Below are positions 35,313 to 43,996 of a DNA stretch of 64,000 nucleotides, piece by piece. The stretch comes from Candidatus Dojkabacteria bacterium (lineage in GTDB: Bacteria > Patescibacteria > Dojkabacteria > B142 > JAFGFJ01). Every line of letters starts with the position of its first letter. Position 1 is the stretch's first letter. The stretch spans positions 62,001-126,000 of the forward strand of contig JAFGFJ010000006.1 of NCBI GenBank assembly GCA_016931155.1, written 5' to 3'. The position numbers were made by a program, and so were the translations under genes. Under the pieces are notes generated by a model. That model saw only the letters and a list, made by a program, of their open reading frames with translations, was not told the origin of the DNA and made no database searches.

Positions 35313-36020
35313 TTATACTTCGCCAGCTAAGTATTTTTTACGCTCCCTTTCTGGAAATTTTTCTACTGCGTAGCGGAGCATTGCTCGTGGCATTTCTTTG
35401 TAATATTTCTTTAGAAAATTCTTCTCAGTTTTCAAGTCTCTTTTTCCCAGTTCTCTGAGCATCCAGCCGACAGCCTTATGAATTAGATCGTGTTTATCAT
35501 GAAGCAAAATCCTGGAAATTTTTATCGTGTCTTCGAATTGATTGTTTTTAATGAAGTCATAAGTTGAAATAATTGCGATTCTTTTGTCCCACAGATTTTT
35601 TGAGACAGCGAGGCTATAAAGGATTGCACGGTCATTTCTTTCCGAAAGGTATTTGCCGATGATTTGAACAGAGCTGTCAACAAGATCCCAGTTATTGACC
35701 CTCTCTTTGTTTTTTAAATAAAAATTAAAAATTTTCTGTCTCTCTATTTCATCGGATTTTTCAAATTTATAAACCAGCATGAAGAGAGCTGTAAGTCTGT
35801 GCTCATGAAAATCACTGCCAAGTAGCTCTTTGATGTTGGCAAGAGAAATTTCTTTATAATGATTTTTGGCAATTTTTCTCTGTTTTGGAACCGTTGCTCC
35901 AAGAAATTTATCCCCTTCACTGTACTGTCCTTTGTCCGTTTTGAAAAACCTCAAAAAGGATTTAGCTTTCTCCGGGTTTGAGATTTCTTTTAGTTCATTC
36001 TTAACAACTGCGGCTTTCAT
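35313..36020 (-). CDS. DNA alkylation repair protein (AlkD-like, HEAT repeats)
   Basis: 235 aa, all-helical HEAT-like repeats. Family hallmarks VPKQRKIAK near 45, NNWDLVD near 110 (Trp and Asp line the DNA groove in AlkD), LWDKRIAI near 145 and HKAVGWMLRELGKRD near 180-195. AlkD removes positively charged alkylated purines without base flipping. serS lies upstream on the same strand with a 54-nt gap, so they may share the T-box transcript. Confidence 0.93.
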   Translation of the reverse strand: MKAAVVKNELKEISNPEKAKSFLRFFKTDKGQYSEGDKFLGATVPKQRKIAKNHYKEISLANIKELLGSDFHEHRLTALFMLVYKFEKSDEIERQKIFNFYLKNKERVNNWDLVDSSVQIIGKYLSERNDRAILYSLAVSKNLWDKRIAIISTYDFIKNNQFEDTIKISRILLHDKHDLIHKAVGWMLRELGKRDLKTEKNFLKKYYKEMPRAMLRYAVEKFPERERKKYLAGEV

Positions 36021-36074
36021 TTTTTTAAATCACTTCTTTTTTTGCGTGTTGCCAAGGTATCTTTGACGCTTATT

Positions 36075-37379
36075 TTACCTCTTTGTTATTACTTCTTTGC
36101 CGACATAAGGCTGAAGTACTATTGGCACTCTCATACTCCCGTCAGCTTGCTGGTAATTCTCCCAGATTGCAATCAATATTCTCGGTGAAGCAATAACTGT
36201 ATTATTTAGAGCGTGAGGAAAATACTTTTCTCCATCCTTTCCTTTCACTCTTATATTCAATCTTCTTGTCTGCCAGTCACCCAGGTTACTGCAGGAATGA
36301 GTTTCTCCGTAGGCATCTCTTGATGGCATCCATGTTTCCAGATCAAACATTCTATATTTTCCTGCGCCCATATCTCCAGTGCAAAGCTGCAGCACCCGGT
36401 ATGGAAGCTCTAAATCACGAAGTATCTCTTCTGCATATTCAAGCATTTTTTCCTGCCACCTGGTGGATTCTTCGTAATCGTTCTTGCAAAATACCACTTG
36501 CTCAATTTTCATAAATTCATGAATCCTGTAAATTCCCTTTGTATCTTTTCCGTAGCTTCCGACCTCGCTTCTATAGCACTGCGAGAATCCGGCCATTTTT
36601 AGCGGGAGCTCGCTCTCGTCAATTGTTTCTCCTGCTCGATATGCAAGAATCGAAGGTTCTGCAGTTCCTACGAGATAAAGCCCTTCTTCAGCGCTCTCTT
36701 TTTCAGGATCGATTTTTCCCGGATTTGCAACCTGGTATACTTCTTCTTTTCCGAAAGGGAAATGTCCGCTTCCTATTAGGGAAAAATCTCGAACAAGAGT
36801 AGGAGGAATCATTGCTGTAAATCCTTTTTCTATCATTTTTTTAAGACCGTGCATCATGAGTCCCATGTGCATGAGAGCAGCTTCATTTTTGAGATAATAT
36901 CCCCTGAAACCCCCTGTTTTTACTCCTCGCTCAAGATCAAGGAGGTTCAGGTTTTTCCCAAGCTCAATATGATCCTTCGGTTTAAAATCAAACTTTGTCG
37001 GTTCTCCAATCTTTCTGACTTCTATATTCCCGCTCTCGTCTTTTCCGATTGGAGTGTCTGCTGATGGAATTTGTGGAGTCAAAAGGAGGAGCTCTTGAAG
37101 CTCGTTCTCAAGCTTACCAAGCTCGCTCTCTTTTCCCTGAAGCTCTATTTTGATTCGCTTTCCTTGCTCGATTGCCTCATCATCCGGTTTTCCTCCAGCC
37201 GCCTTCATTTTTTCCGCATTATCATTCCTTCTTGCCCTTAATTCTTCCACCTCTGTATTCAGTACGGAGAATTTTTTATCTACTTCGAGCAAGTGGTCAA
37301 TGTCAATCGCAAGCTGTTTATTCGCTGCAGCTTCTTTGACTTTCTCGGGATTTTCCCTGATATATTTTATATCCAGCAT
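36075..37379 (-). CDS. serS: Seryl-tRNA synthetase
   Basis: 434 aa class II synthetase. The N-terminal long coiled-coil arm (about 30-105) that grips the tRNA-Ser variable arm is present; motif 2 is YRSEVGSYGKDTKGIYRIHE and motif 3 includes ASPRILIAIWEN. It charges tRNA-Ser. Expression is apparently controlled by the T-box leader directly upstream, so uncharged tRNA-Ser should raise its level. Confidence 0.97.
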   Translation of the reverse strand: MLDIKYIRENPEKVKEAAANKQLAIDIDHLLEVDKKFSVLNTEVEELRARRNDNAEKMKAAGGKPDDEAIEQGKRIKIELQGKESELGKLENELQELLLLTPQIPSADTPIGKDESGNIEVRKIGEPTKFDFKPKDHIELGKNLNLLDLERGVKTGGFRGYYLKNEAALMHMGLMMHGLKKMIEKGFTAMIPPTLVRDFSLIGSGHFPFGKEEVYQVANPGKIDPEKESAEEGLYLVGTAEPSILAYRAGETIDESELPLKMAGFSQCYRSEVGSYGKDTKGIYRIHEFMKIEQVVFCKNDYEESTRWQEKMLEYAEEILRDLELPYRVLQLCTGDMGAGKYRMFDLETWMPSRDAYGETHSCSNLGDWQTRRLNIRVKGKDGEKYFPHALNNTVIASPRILIAIWENYQQADGSMRVPIVLQPYVGKEVITKR

Positions 37380-37403
37380 TTCGGTTTCAATTAAATGTAA
37401 TAA

Positions 37404-37447
37404 AAAAACCCTTGAGTAACTACAAAAAAGTAATCACTCAAGGGTCC
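37404..37447 (-). terminator. Conditional terminator of the serS T-box
   Basis: On the minus strand ACCCTTGAGT pairs with ACTCAAGGGT (outer limits 37447 and 37410) and is followed by seven U (37410-37404). Formation excludes the antiterminator because both use the CCCTT strand. Confidence 0.9.
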
Positions 37448-37694
37448 TCTAGACGGTGCCACCTTCATATCGCAAAGGCTCTTGCCATTTGCCAACTCTT
37501 TCAGCTGTATCGGGCTTACCCGCACCGCTTCTACGGGTCTCCCGATCTACTTCTTTAAGTCATTTGGAATCGGGAAAGAGCGGATTCAATAATTTTCTCT
37601 TAGGTTTTCTCAGGATTTGGGGGTCTGGTTCGCGTACATTTAACCCTACCTAAACCTTTTCTGTAAAGAGAAAACAATTTACTAATCTCTTGAT
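37404..37694 (-). promoter_or_regulatory. T-box riboswitch (tRNA-Ser-sensing leader) of serS
   Basis: The T-box motif GAAGGTGGCACC is at 37468-37457. Antiterminator: AAGG (37467-37464) pairs with CCTT (37445-37442) and GTC (37456-37454) with GAC (37448-37446), leaving a bulge TGGCACC, exactly the canonical 7-nt UGGNACC. N is C, matching the G discriminator of tRNA-Ser (GCCA end). The CCTT strand is shared with a terminator hairpin. Upstream, a stem III-like hairpin GCAAA-GGC/GCC-TTTGC, a stem TCCCGAT/ATCGGGA and a basal stem I TTTTCTCTT/AAGAGAAAA can be drawn. The specifier codon was not assigned with certainty; a UCC lies on the 3' side of stem I. Confidence 0.88.
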
Positions 37695-37699
37695 TGGAT

Positions 37700-37728
37700 A
37701 TTAACAGAAGCAAGCATTGAATACAAAC
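37700..37728 (-). promoter_or_regulatory. Promoter of the serS T-box transcript
   Basis: On the minus strand TTGTAT (37728-37723), 17-nt spacer, TAATAT (37705-37700). Transcription would start near 37693 and give a leader of about 310 nt. Confidence 0.7.
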
Positions 37729-37785
37729 AAAATCAGTATTTTTGTGAAATATAGATGATATTTAAGAGTACTCTTACAACTTTCT

Positions 37786-38550
37786 CTAGAGTATTTCAAT
37801 GAACTTTTTAGGATTTCTCACAAGTTGTGAGTAAAGGGGACTTCTTCCAAGCATCTTGAAAAGCGGACTCGTCTTGTCAGGAGTGAGCCTTTGAATTTTC
37901 GGTACATACCTGTATCTGGGATTCAAAACTACTTCCTGTCTTGCATTTTTCCGAATAATGTAATACGCAAGTCCCTGTTGTCTTCGAAGGGTCGAGTAGT
38001 CAACGGTATTGTGGTTTCTGTGAATGCGGGCAAAAATTACCGGCATATTTCTCGTATTTACAAAACTATAGTAATAACCTTTTGGAATTATCAATTTCTC
38101 TCCTCTTCGTACTTTTATTATATATCCTTCCTGAACGATTGCCTCTAGAGAAAAATCGTCCCTGGATTCCAATTTTTGTGTAATTACAGTAAGGACTCCA
38201 TACAGAACCTCTATCACATCGGAGGACGTTTCATCGGCATCTCCATTCGATACAGAGTAATAAATATGAGATTTGATATATTCAATTCCTAGAAGTCCGG
38301 GAGGTAAATGAATTACATCATATGTGAGTCTTCCTTTAAAATGAGTCTTGTGTTCAATTTTTTTCAATCCATTATATTCAAGATATACCCTTTGAGGATA
38401 TACAAGTGATTTGTTCAGAAGGGTTGGAAGCAAATCAGATAAGGAGACTCTCCTCTCAAGATCGAAATTTATCTCGTTGTCAAAATGAAAGGTACCATCT
38501 CTCTGATCAAACTGTATGGGTAGTGAACAACACGATTGAAGGTCTATCAT
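37786..38550 (-). CDS. Cupin-fold protein, GPI-cupin-like
   Basis: 254 aa. The middle (about 75-190) resembles the cupin-type glucose-6-phosphate isomerase or sugar epimerase fold: EVLYGVLTVI, GYIIKVRRGEKLIIPKGYYYSFVN, PVIFARI. The usual metal ligands H-x-H...E are only partly present (KSHIYYS and a later E), so activity is uncertain. The C-terminal 60 residues are basic. Monocistronic on the minus strand upstream of the T-box. It could be a phosphosugar isomerase or a non-catalytic relative. Confidence 0.6.
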   Translation of the reverse strand: MIDLQSCCSLPIQFDQRDGTFHFDNEINFDLERRVSLSDLLPTLLNKSLVYPQRVYLEYNGLKKIEHKTHFKGRLTYDVIHLPPGLLGIEYIKSHIYYSVSNGDADETSSDVIEVLYGVLTVITQKLESRDDFSLEAIVQEGYIIKVRRGEKLIIPKGYYYSFVNTRNMPVIFARIHRNHNTVDYSTLRRQQGLAYYIIRKNARQEVVLNPRYRYVPKIQRLTPDKTSPLFKMLGRSPLYSQLVRNPKKFIEIL

Positions 38551-38663
38551 CTGTTCAACTATTTAAGGTAAGTATTTGCCATTTGGAAGGTCGATCGATT
38601 ATATGCGCCCGGAATTGCTTTTGTCAAATTTTTGTAAAGAAAGCTCCCAGGAATCCTAGTCTG

Positions 38664-39758
38664 TCAGCGCCTTTGATCCCTTATTTCTTCCCAGAGTTTT
38701 TTCTCTTCTCTCGAGAGTTTTTCGGGTACTAAGACTTTTAGCTTAATATATTCGTCACCATTTCCTGATCCCTGAAACTTTGGTGCACCTTTCCCTTTCA
38801 GCCTGATAACTCTTCCAGGTTGTGTTCCCTCCGGAATTTTTATTTCAACTTCTCCATGTACTGTGGGCACTTTAATATTTCCGCCCAATGTTGCTGTTAT
38901 TACATCGATTTCCTGATCGATATATATGTCATCTCCGCTTCTTTCAAATATTTCATTCTCTTTTACCTCGATGTTTACATAAAGGTCTCCATAGTCACCC
39001 CCCTTGTTACCTGCATTTCCTTTTTCTGTGTATCTCAGTGTAATATTATCCGGAACTCCTTGCGGAACCTTTATTTTAAATTCTTCAGTGATCTGCTCTT
39101 TGGTGGAGCCTTTACAGTTGTGGCATTTTTGATCGGCAATGCTTCCTTCACCACCGCACTTTGGACATACTGATCTTGTTTGAATTGAGCCGATGAATGT
39201 GCGTGATACTCTCGTAACATAGCCAGAGCCTTTGCATTCAGAACAGGTGACTATTTTATCAGGGTCTTCGGCACCTGTGCCCTTGCAATCTCTGCACACA
39301 ATTTCTCTTTTGTATTTTACGGTTTTTTCTGTGCCAAAAATTGCTTCGTCAAATTCCAAACTTAAAGTCATCTCGAGATTATTCCCCCTTGTTTTTGAAT
39401 TCTTCTGAGATCCTCCACCGAAGCCAAACCCTCCAAAGTCAGCACCAAAAAACTGTGAGAAAATATCATTGATATTTCCAAAATCTCCTCCTCCAAAACC
39501 TTCAAAGCCTCCAGTTCCGCTAGCTCCGCCAAACCCTTGAGTTCCTGCGTGCCCATACTGATCATATGCCTGCTTTTTTGATCCATCACTTAGAATCTCG
39601 TAGGCCTCTTGTATCTCTTTGAATTTCTCCTCTGCATCAGACGCCTTATTTCTATCAGGGTGAAATTCCTTGGCAAGCTTTCTATAAGCTGCCTTTATTT
39701 CCTGTTTTGTTGCACTTTTTGATAGTCCGAGGACTTCGTAGTAATCTCTTTTATTCAT
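38664..39758 (-). CDS. dnaJ: Chaperone protein DnaJ
   Basis: 364 aa type I DnaJ. J-domain 1-70 with HPD in KEFHPDRNK, a glycine/phenylalanine-rich linker (72-120), four CxxCxGxG-type zinc motifs (150-215; the last is CHNCKGS) and the C-terminal substrate-binding domains ending near EIRDQRR. It stimulates DnaK ATPase and delivers unfolded proteins. dnaK and grpE are not in the window. The upstream region holds a promoter flanked by inverted repeat arms. Confidence 0.97.
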   Translation of the reverse strand: MNKRDYYEVLGLSKSATKQEIKAAYRKLAKEFHPDRNKASDAEEKFKEIQEAYEILSDGSKKQAYDQYGHAGTQGFGGASGTGGFEGFGGGDFGNINDIFSQFFGADFGGFGFGGGSQKNSKTRGNNLEMTLSLEFDEAIFGTEKTVKYKREIVCRDCKGTGAEDPDKIVTCSECKGSGYVTRVSRTFIGSIQTRSVCPKCGGEGSIADQKCHNCKGSTKEQITEEFKIKVPQGVPDNITLRYTEKGNAGNKGGDYGDLYVNIEVKENEIFERSGDDIYIDQEIDVITATLGGNIKVPTVHGEVEIKIPEGTQPGRVIRLKGKGAPKFQGSGNGDEYIKLKVLVPEKLSREEKKLWEEIRDQRR

Positions 39759-39765
39759 GATTTGG

Positions 39766-39813
39766 TACCAGCAATATTAACATGAGAATTCAATACAAAC
39801 GACGATGCTGGTA
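39766..39813. promoter_or_regulatory. Inverted repeat in the dnaJ-infB divergent promoter region
   Basis: TACCAGCA (39766-39773) and TGCTGGTA (39806-39813) are perfect 8-bp inverted arms 32 nt apart, bracketing a minus-strand extended -10 (TGTTAATAT) for dnaJ. They do not match the CIRCE heat-shock operator. TAGAAT at 39823-39828 is a plausible -10 for infB. Confidence 0.5.
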
Positions 39814-39883
39814 TTTTTGTGGTAGAATCATTGCAGTTTCCAGGGAAAATGAAAAGAGAAGAAACAAAAGCGGGATCTGAAAA

Positions 39884-39950
39884 ATGACTGTGAAGAATAT
39901 AAAGAGTGACTGTAAAAAATAAAAAAATGACAGTGAAGAATACAAAAATA
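39884..39950 (+). repeat. Triplicated MTVKN start region before infB
   Basis: Three near-copies of a 21-22 bp unit coding M-T-V-K-N start at 39884 (ATG), 39906 (GTG) and 39927 (ATG). The first copy is 22 bp, so it is out of frame with infB and ends at TAA 39920-39922. Upstream ATG 39849 opens a 12-codon frame ending in a TGA that overlaps ATG 39884. Confidence 0.7.
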
Positions 39951-41573
39951 GATAAAAAATCGAAAAAGTCTGCAGTAAAAACCTCAAAAAAAAATGTCAG
40001 GAAGAAACAGGTTGGACTTGAAAGACCTCCTGTTGTTGCTGTTCTTGGTCATGTTGATCATGGAAAAACTTCTCTTCTTGATGCGATCAGAGGGACTAGT
40101 GTGCAGGAAGGAGAAGCTGGAGGAATTACGCAGAGTGTACGTGCTCACCAAATCACCACCAAAAACGGACAGAGAATAACCTTTATTGATACTCCCGGTC
40201 ATGAAGCCTTTTCCGCTATGAGATCAAGAGGGGCAGCTGTTACTGATATTGTATTACTAGTTGTTTCTGCTGTAGATGGTGTGAAGCCTCAAACAAAAGA
40301 ATCGATAAAATATGCAAAAAAGGCAGGTGCTCACATAATAGTTGCTGCAAACAAAATTGATCTTCCAGGAGCGAATCTTGAGAAACTAAAAAAAGAGCTG
40401 TCTACAAATGATGTGTTAATTGAGGAATATGGGGGAGATGCGATATTTGTTCCTGTTTCGGCAATAAAGAAACAGGGATTGGACGATCTACTGGAGAGCA
40501 TTTTACTGCTTGCAGAGGTACATGGAGTTAAAGATGAAAAACCTGAAAAAGGGATTGCCCAAACAGTAGTATTGGAGTCAACAACTGATAAAAGTCTTGG
40601 ACCCGTTGCATTGGTTTTAGTAAAAAGAGGTTTGTTTAAAGCTGGGAATTATACTGAGTCTGAAAGCGGTGTATCGAAAATTCGTACAATCCTTGATGAA
40701 TTTCAGAAAACTCAAGACAGTGCTGATGTTTCAGATCCAGTTTGGATAGTTGGGTTGTCCAGGGCTCTTGTTACTGGAGAAGTAGTAAACATTTTTGAAC
40801 AGGAGGATGAAGCCAAAGATTTCAACAAAAGTCGTATAAAAGAAACAGAAAAAGAAGGAGAGGGAACTGAAACTTTTGACCATGAGGTTCAGGATGAGGA
40901 TTTAAATATAGAACAAACTGATTTAGAAGCTCTTGCAAACCTTCTTGGACAAAATAGAGAAGAAGGAGAAAAAAAGAAACTGGACATTGTTTTGAAGACC
41001 GATGCAATTGGAACATTGGAGGCGGCTACGGATGAAATGAAAAAGCTTGGAGAGGAAGGACTGGAAATAAATATTTTGGATAGCGGAACTGGGGAAGTTA
41101 CGGAAAAAGACGTCGAACGGGCAAAGCTTGCAAGAGGGATAGTACTGGCCTTCAGGGTTGATGTGTCGAAAGATGTTCAAGCCTTTGCAAAAAGGGAAAA
41201 AGTACTTGTCAGAAAATACGAAATAATTTACGAGATGATTGATGAAGTTGGAGCGGCTCTTCACGGACTTATGGAACCGGAAGAAGAGGAAGTAGAAGTT
41301 GCTAGAGCGCTGGTTAAAAAAGTATTTGTACTGACGAATGGGGATTTGGTTGCAGGTTCGGTTGTGACTAAAGGTAAAATTATAAAAGGGTACAAAGTTT
41401 TTGTTGAGAGAAAGGGAGAAAGGGTTGCAGATGGAAAAGTTGTCTCATTAAAACAGAATAAAAGTGAAGTTAAAGAAGTAGATAAAGGACTTGATTGCGG
41501 AATTTTGATTGAACCAAAAGCAGAAGTAGAGGAGGGTGACGAAATAATTGCCTACAAAATAGAAAAATATTAG
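39906..41573 (+). CDS. infB: Translation initiation factor IF-2
   Basis: 555 aa from GTG 39906, or 548 from ATG 39927. The long N-terminal region of other IF-2 proteins is reduced to about 40 lysine-rich residues. G-domain: G1 GHVDHGKT, G3 DTPGHEAF, G4 NKID; then domain II, an acidic insertion near 295-330, and domains III and IV. It positions fMet-tRNA on the 30S subunit. The start region is triplicated (see repeat), which makes the true start uncertain. The DHH gene follows after 44 nt. Confidence 0.96.
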   Translation: MTVKNKKMTVKNTKIDKKSKKSAVKTSKKNVRKKQVGLERPPVVAVLGHVDHGKTSLLDAIRGTSVQEGEAGGITQSVRAHQITTKNGQRITFIDTPGHEAFSAMRSRGAAVTDIVLLVVSAVDGVKPQTKESIKYAKKAGAHIIVAANKIDLPGANLEKLKKELSTNDVLIEEYGGDAIFVPVSAIKKQGLDDLLESILLLAEVHGVKDEKPEKGIAQTVVLESTTDKSLGPVALVLVKRGLFKAGNYTESESGVSKIRTILDEFQKTQDSADVSDPVWIVGLSRALVTGEVVNIFEQEDEAKDFNKSRIKETEKEGEGTETFDHEVQDEDLNIEQTDLEALANLLGQNREEGEKKKLDIVLKTDAIGTLEAATDEMKKLGEEGLEINILDSGTGEVTEKDVERAKLARGIVLAFRVDVSKDVQAFAKREKVLVRKYEIIYEMIDEVGAALHGLMEPEEEEVEVARALVKKVFVLTNGDLVAGSVVTKGKIIKGYKVFVERKGERVADGKVVSLKQNKSEVKEVDKGLDCGILIEPKAEVEEGDEIIAYKIEKY

Positions 41574-41617
41574 TGATAAAATTTATCTGATAATTTCCGG
41601 GAAATTAATTAAGTTTA

Positions 41618-42685
41618 ATGCCTTTCAGTAGTAAAACAATCACAGAAAAAGAAAGTAGAAATGTGCAAAAGCTTATAAAAGCTTCTGAGAAAATAACCGT
41701 ACTTGGGCATCATTCACCGGATCCCGACTGTTTCTCTTCAATACTATCTATTGCCTGTATTCTTAAAAATATTTACAAGAAGAAAGTAGAAATTGTATTT
41801 CAAGGAAAAATTCTTCAGAGGATAGAGAACTATGCAAATGCACTTGGATTCAAAATTGAATCGACAAAAGTAACACAAAAGAAATTTAAAAATACAGACT
41901 TACTTTTCATAGCAGATGTGCAAGATACACTTCGAACAAATCCGGAAAGCATTGAATTGGATCTTAGCGGTTTTAAAAATGTGGTTATTATTGATCATCA
42001 TCCGATCGATAAAAGAATCGAAAAATATCCTTTATACCGAATCTCTAGAGACACTTCATCGACAGCTGAGCTTGTTTTTAGACTTTTCAAGAGTGACATT
42101 GCAAAACTTCCAAAGAAGATGAGTAAAAAAGTTGCTGAGTTTCTTGCCTATGGAATTATTTCAGATTCAAAAAGATTTATTACTCCTCCGGTATCAAGGG
42201 AAACATTTGAAGTGATAATCGAAATGATAGATTACGGTGTAAATATTTCTGGACTTACTTATTCGGTAACATCTTTACCTCTTGAGTGTTTTCAAATGAT
42301 GGGTAAATTATTTGACAAGATAAAAATTCACAAACTTGGATTTGGCTATATGTATCTTGAAGATGGAGATCTTCCTAGAGACAGGGATGAGGCTGATTCT
42401 CTTCTTGATTCATTTAAGCACGAAACCCAGAAAGTAAAAGACTTTGATCTATTTGTCATGTTTCAGGGGAAAAGAAAAAATAAAAAAGGACATGAGAGTA
42501 AAAAAAAATATACTTATAAAATAAGAACAAGATCAATTGAAACTGATATGACTGCATTTAATAAAAAACTGGGAGGAGGAGGTCATCCACAATCAGGCGG
42601 ATCATTCATTTACGCAGATAATGATGAGGATGCACTTAGTATTCTTGCGAAAAAATACAAGCAAATTGTTTTGAAAAAATCATGA
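41618..42685 (+). CDS. DHH-family phosphoesterase (NrnA/RecJ-like)
   Basis: 355 aa with intact motifs: H-H-S-P-D-P-D (motif I, near 32-38), a D in IADVQD (motif II, near 106), I-I-D-H-H-P (motif III, near 126-131), GIISDSKRF (motif IV) and a DHHA1 domain with G-G-G-G-H-P-Q-S-G-G near 320. Such enzymes degrade nano-RNA, cyclic dinucleotide products or pAp. It overlaps the rhomboid gene by 4 nt (ATGA), heading a five-gene operon. Confidence 0.88.
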   Translation: MPFSSKTITEKESRNVQKLIKASEKITVLGHHSPDPDCFSSILSIACILKNIYKKKVEIVFQGKILQRIENYANALGFKIESTKVTQKKFKNTDLLFIADVQDTLRTNPESIELDLSGFKNVVIIDHHPIDKRIEKYPLYRISRDTSSTAELVFRLFKSDIAKLPKKMSKKVAEFLAYGIISDSKRFITPPVSRETFEVIIEMIDYGVNISGLTYSVTSLPLECFQMMGKLFDKIKIHKLGFGYMYLEDGDLPRDRDEADSLLDSFKHETQKVKDFDLFVMFQGKRKNKKGHESKKKYTYKIRTRSIETDMTAFNKKLGGGGHPQSGGSFIYADNDEDALSILAKKYKQIVLKKS

Positions 42686-43398
42686 ACAGACTTGAGATAA
42701 AATTGAATTGGCTTACTGCTCTTCTTGGAATTAACATTTTTATGTTTATAATTTCTGCTGTTATGGGACTTGTATTTGGAGAAGGGGCTCTATATTCTTT
42801 GCTTTTTCTTGGTGCAGAAAGTAGTCAATTGATCCTGAGTGGTCAGGCTTGGAGAATGATCACTTCAGCATTTCTTCATGCAAACTTTATACATATTGCG
42901 GCAAATATGTATGTTCTTTTTCAACTTGGAGGATACGTCGAAAGATTTTTTGGAGGGAAAAAACTTTTGACTGTTTATATTCTTACCGCAATAGGGGCTT
43001 CTGCTCTGAGTGTTACTGCAAATCTTTCAGGTTTTCAGTCTGCAGGAATTTCAGTTGGGGCTTCGGGAGCAGTATTTGGTTTAGTTGGATTTGTATTCAT
43101 TTCTTCATGGAAAAGTGAAAGAAATTCCTTTCACGTTGAGCTTCCTCTTGATTACAGACAACTTATTCCTTTTATTATTTTGAATCTGATCTTTAGTATT
43201 CTCATACCCGGAATAAATCTTGCTGCTCACGTTGGTGGATTTATCGGGGGAAGCCTGTTGGCTTTTGTTTTGAAACCAGCTTATGGATTTGTAAGTGCAA
43301 CAAGAGATTTAACTGGTGATATTTTATTTTATATTAGTTTAGCATTACTAATTTTTAGTTTTGTTGGTCTGATAGTTTTTAATATCAGTATTTTTTAA
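42682..43398 (+). CDS. Rhomboid family intramembrane serine protease
   Basis: 238 aa, six or seven helices. Catalytic Ser128 in G-A-S-G and His183 in A-A-H-V-G-G; supporting H66-A-N-F-I-H71-I-A-A-N75 in helix 2. It cuts membrane proteins inside the bilayer. The start codon overlaps the DHH stop (ATGA), and the adenylate kinase gene starts 2 nt after its stop. Confidence 0.93.
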   Translation: MNRLEIKLNWLTALLGINIFMFIISAVMGLVFGEGALYSLLFLGAESSQLILSGQAWRMITSAFLHANFIHIAANMYVLFQLGGYVERFFGGKKLLTVYILTAIGASALSVTANLSGFQSAGISVGASGAVFGLVGFVFISSWKSERNSFHVELPLDYRQLIPFIILNLIFSILIPGINLAAHVGGFIGGSLLAFVLKPAYGFVSATRDLTGDILFYISLALLIFSFVGLIVFNISIF

Positions 43399-43400
43399 TA

Positions 43401-43973
43401 ATGGTCTATGTATTTATTGGTCCTTCCGGTTGTGGCAAGGATACTCAGGCAAAACTTCTTGAGAGAAATTATGGTATAAGAAGAGTGAGTGTCGGTGAGA
43501 TCATCAGAAAGGAAATGGAAAAAGGGAGTAAGTTGGGAAAAAAGATAAAAGAAATTTCTACAAGAGGTAAGTGGATACCTGATGATATTGCGATTGATTT
43601 GCTTAAGAAGGAATTGAAAAAAGATAAATATAGGGACGGATTTGTTATTACTGGTTTTCCACGGACTATATGGCAGGTAGAAAAATTTGATGAATTATTG
43701 TGTGAGAGAGGGGAGGAGATCACGGGGGTAGTTCACTTCAATCTAGATGTAGAGGAGAGTATGAAGCGGATGCAGACACAGTCGGTGGATGAAAAAAGAC
43801 CTGATAGTTCAGAAAATGCTATGAAGGCCAGACTTGCTTCTTACGATAAAACAATAAACCCGATCCTTGCAGAATACGAAAAGAAGGGAGTGTTGATCCA
43901 TATTGATGCTGCTCCAAGCATTGAGGATATTCATGAGGATGTTAAAAAGAAATTGAAACTGGATAATAATTAA
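43401..43973 (+). CDS. adk: Adenylate kinase family protein
   Basis: 190 aa. P-loop G7-P-S-G-C-G-K-D-T15, NMP-binding region with a GEIIRKEMEKGS helix, TGFPRT near 86-91 and a short LID (about 122-135) without zinc cysteines. It interconverts ATP+AMP and 2 ADP; the P-loop D-T and GFPRT support adenylate rather than another nucleotide. Short LID forms are common in CPR. Confidence 0.88.
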   Translation: MVYVFIGPSGCGKDTQAKLLERNYGIRRVSVGEIIRKEMEKGSKLGKKIKEISTRGKWIPDDIAIDLLKKELKKDKYRDGFVITGFPRTIWQVEKFDELLCERGEEITGVVHFNLDVEESMKRMQTQSVDEKRPDSSENAMKARLASYDKTINPILAEYEKKGVLIHIDAAPSIEDIHEDVKKKLKLDNN

Positions 43974-43996
43974 AGATTAGTCAGGTAATTATTTTG

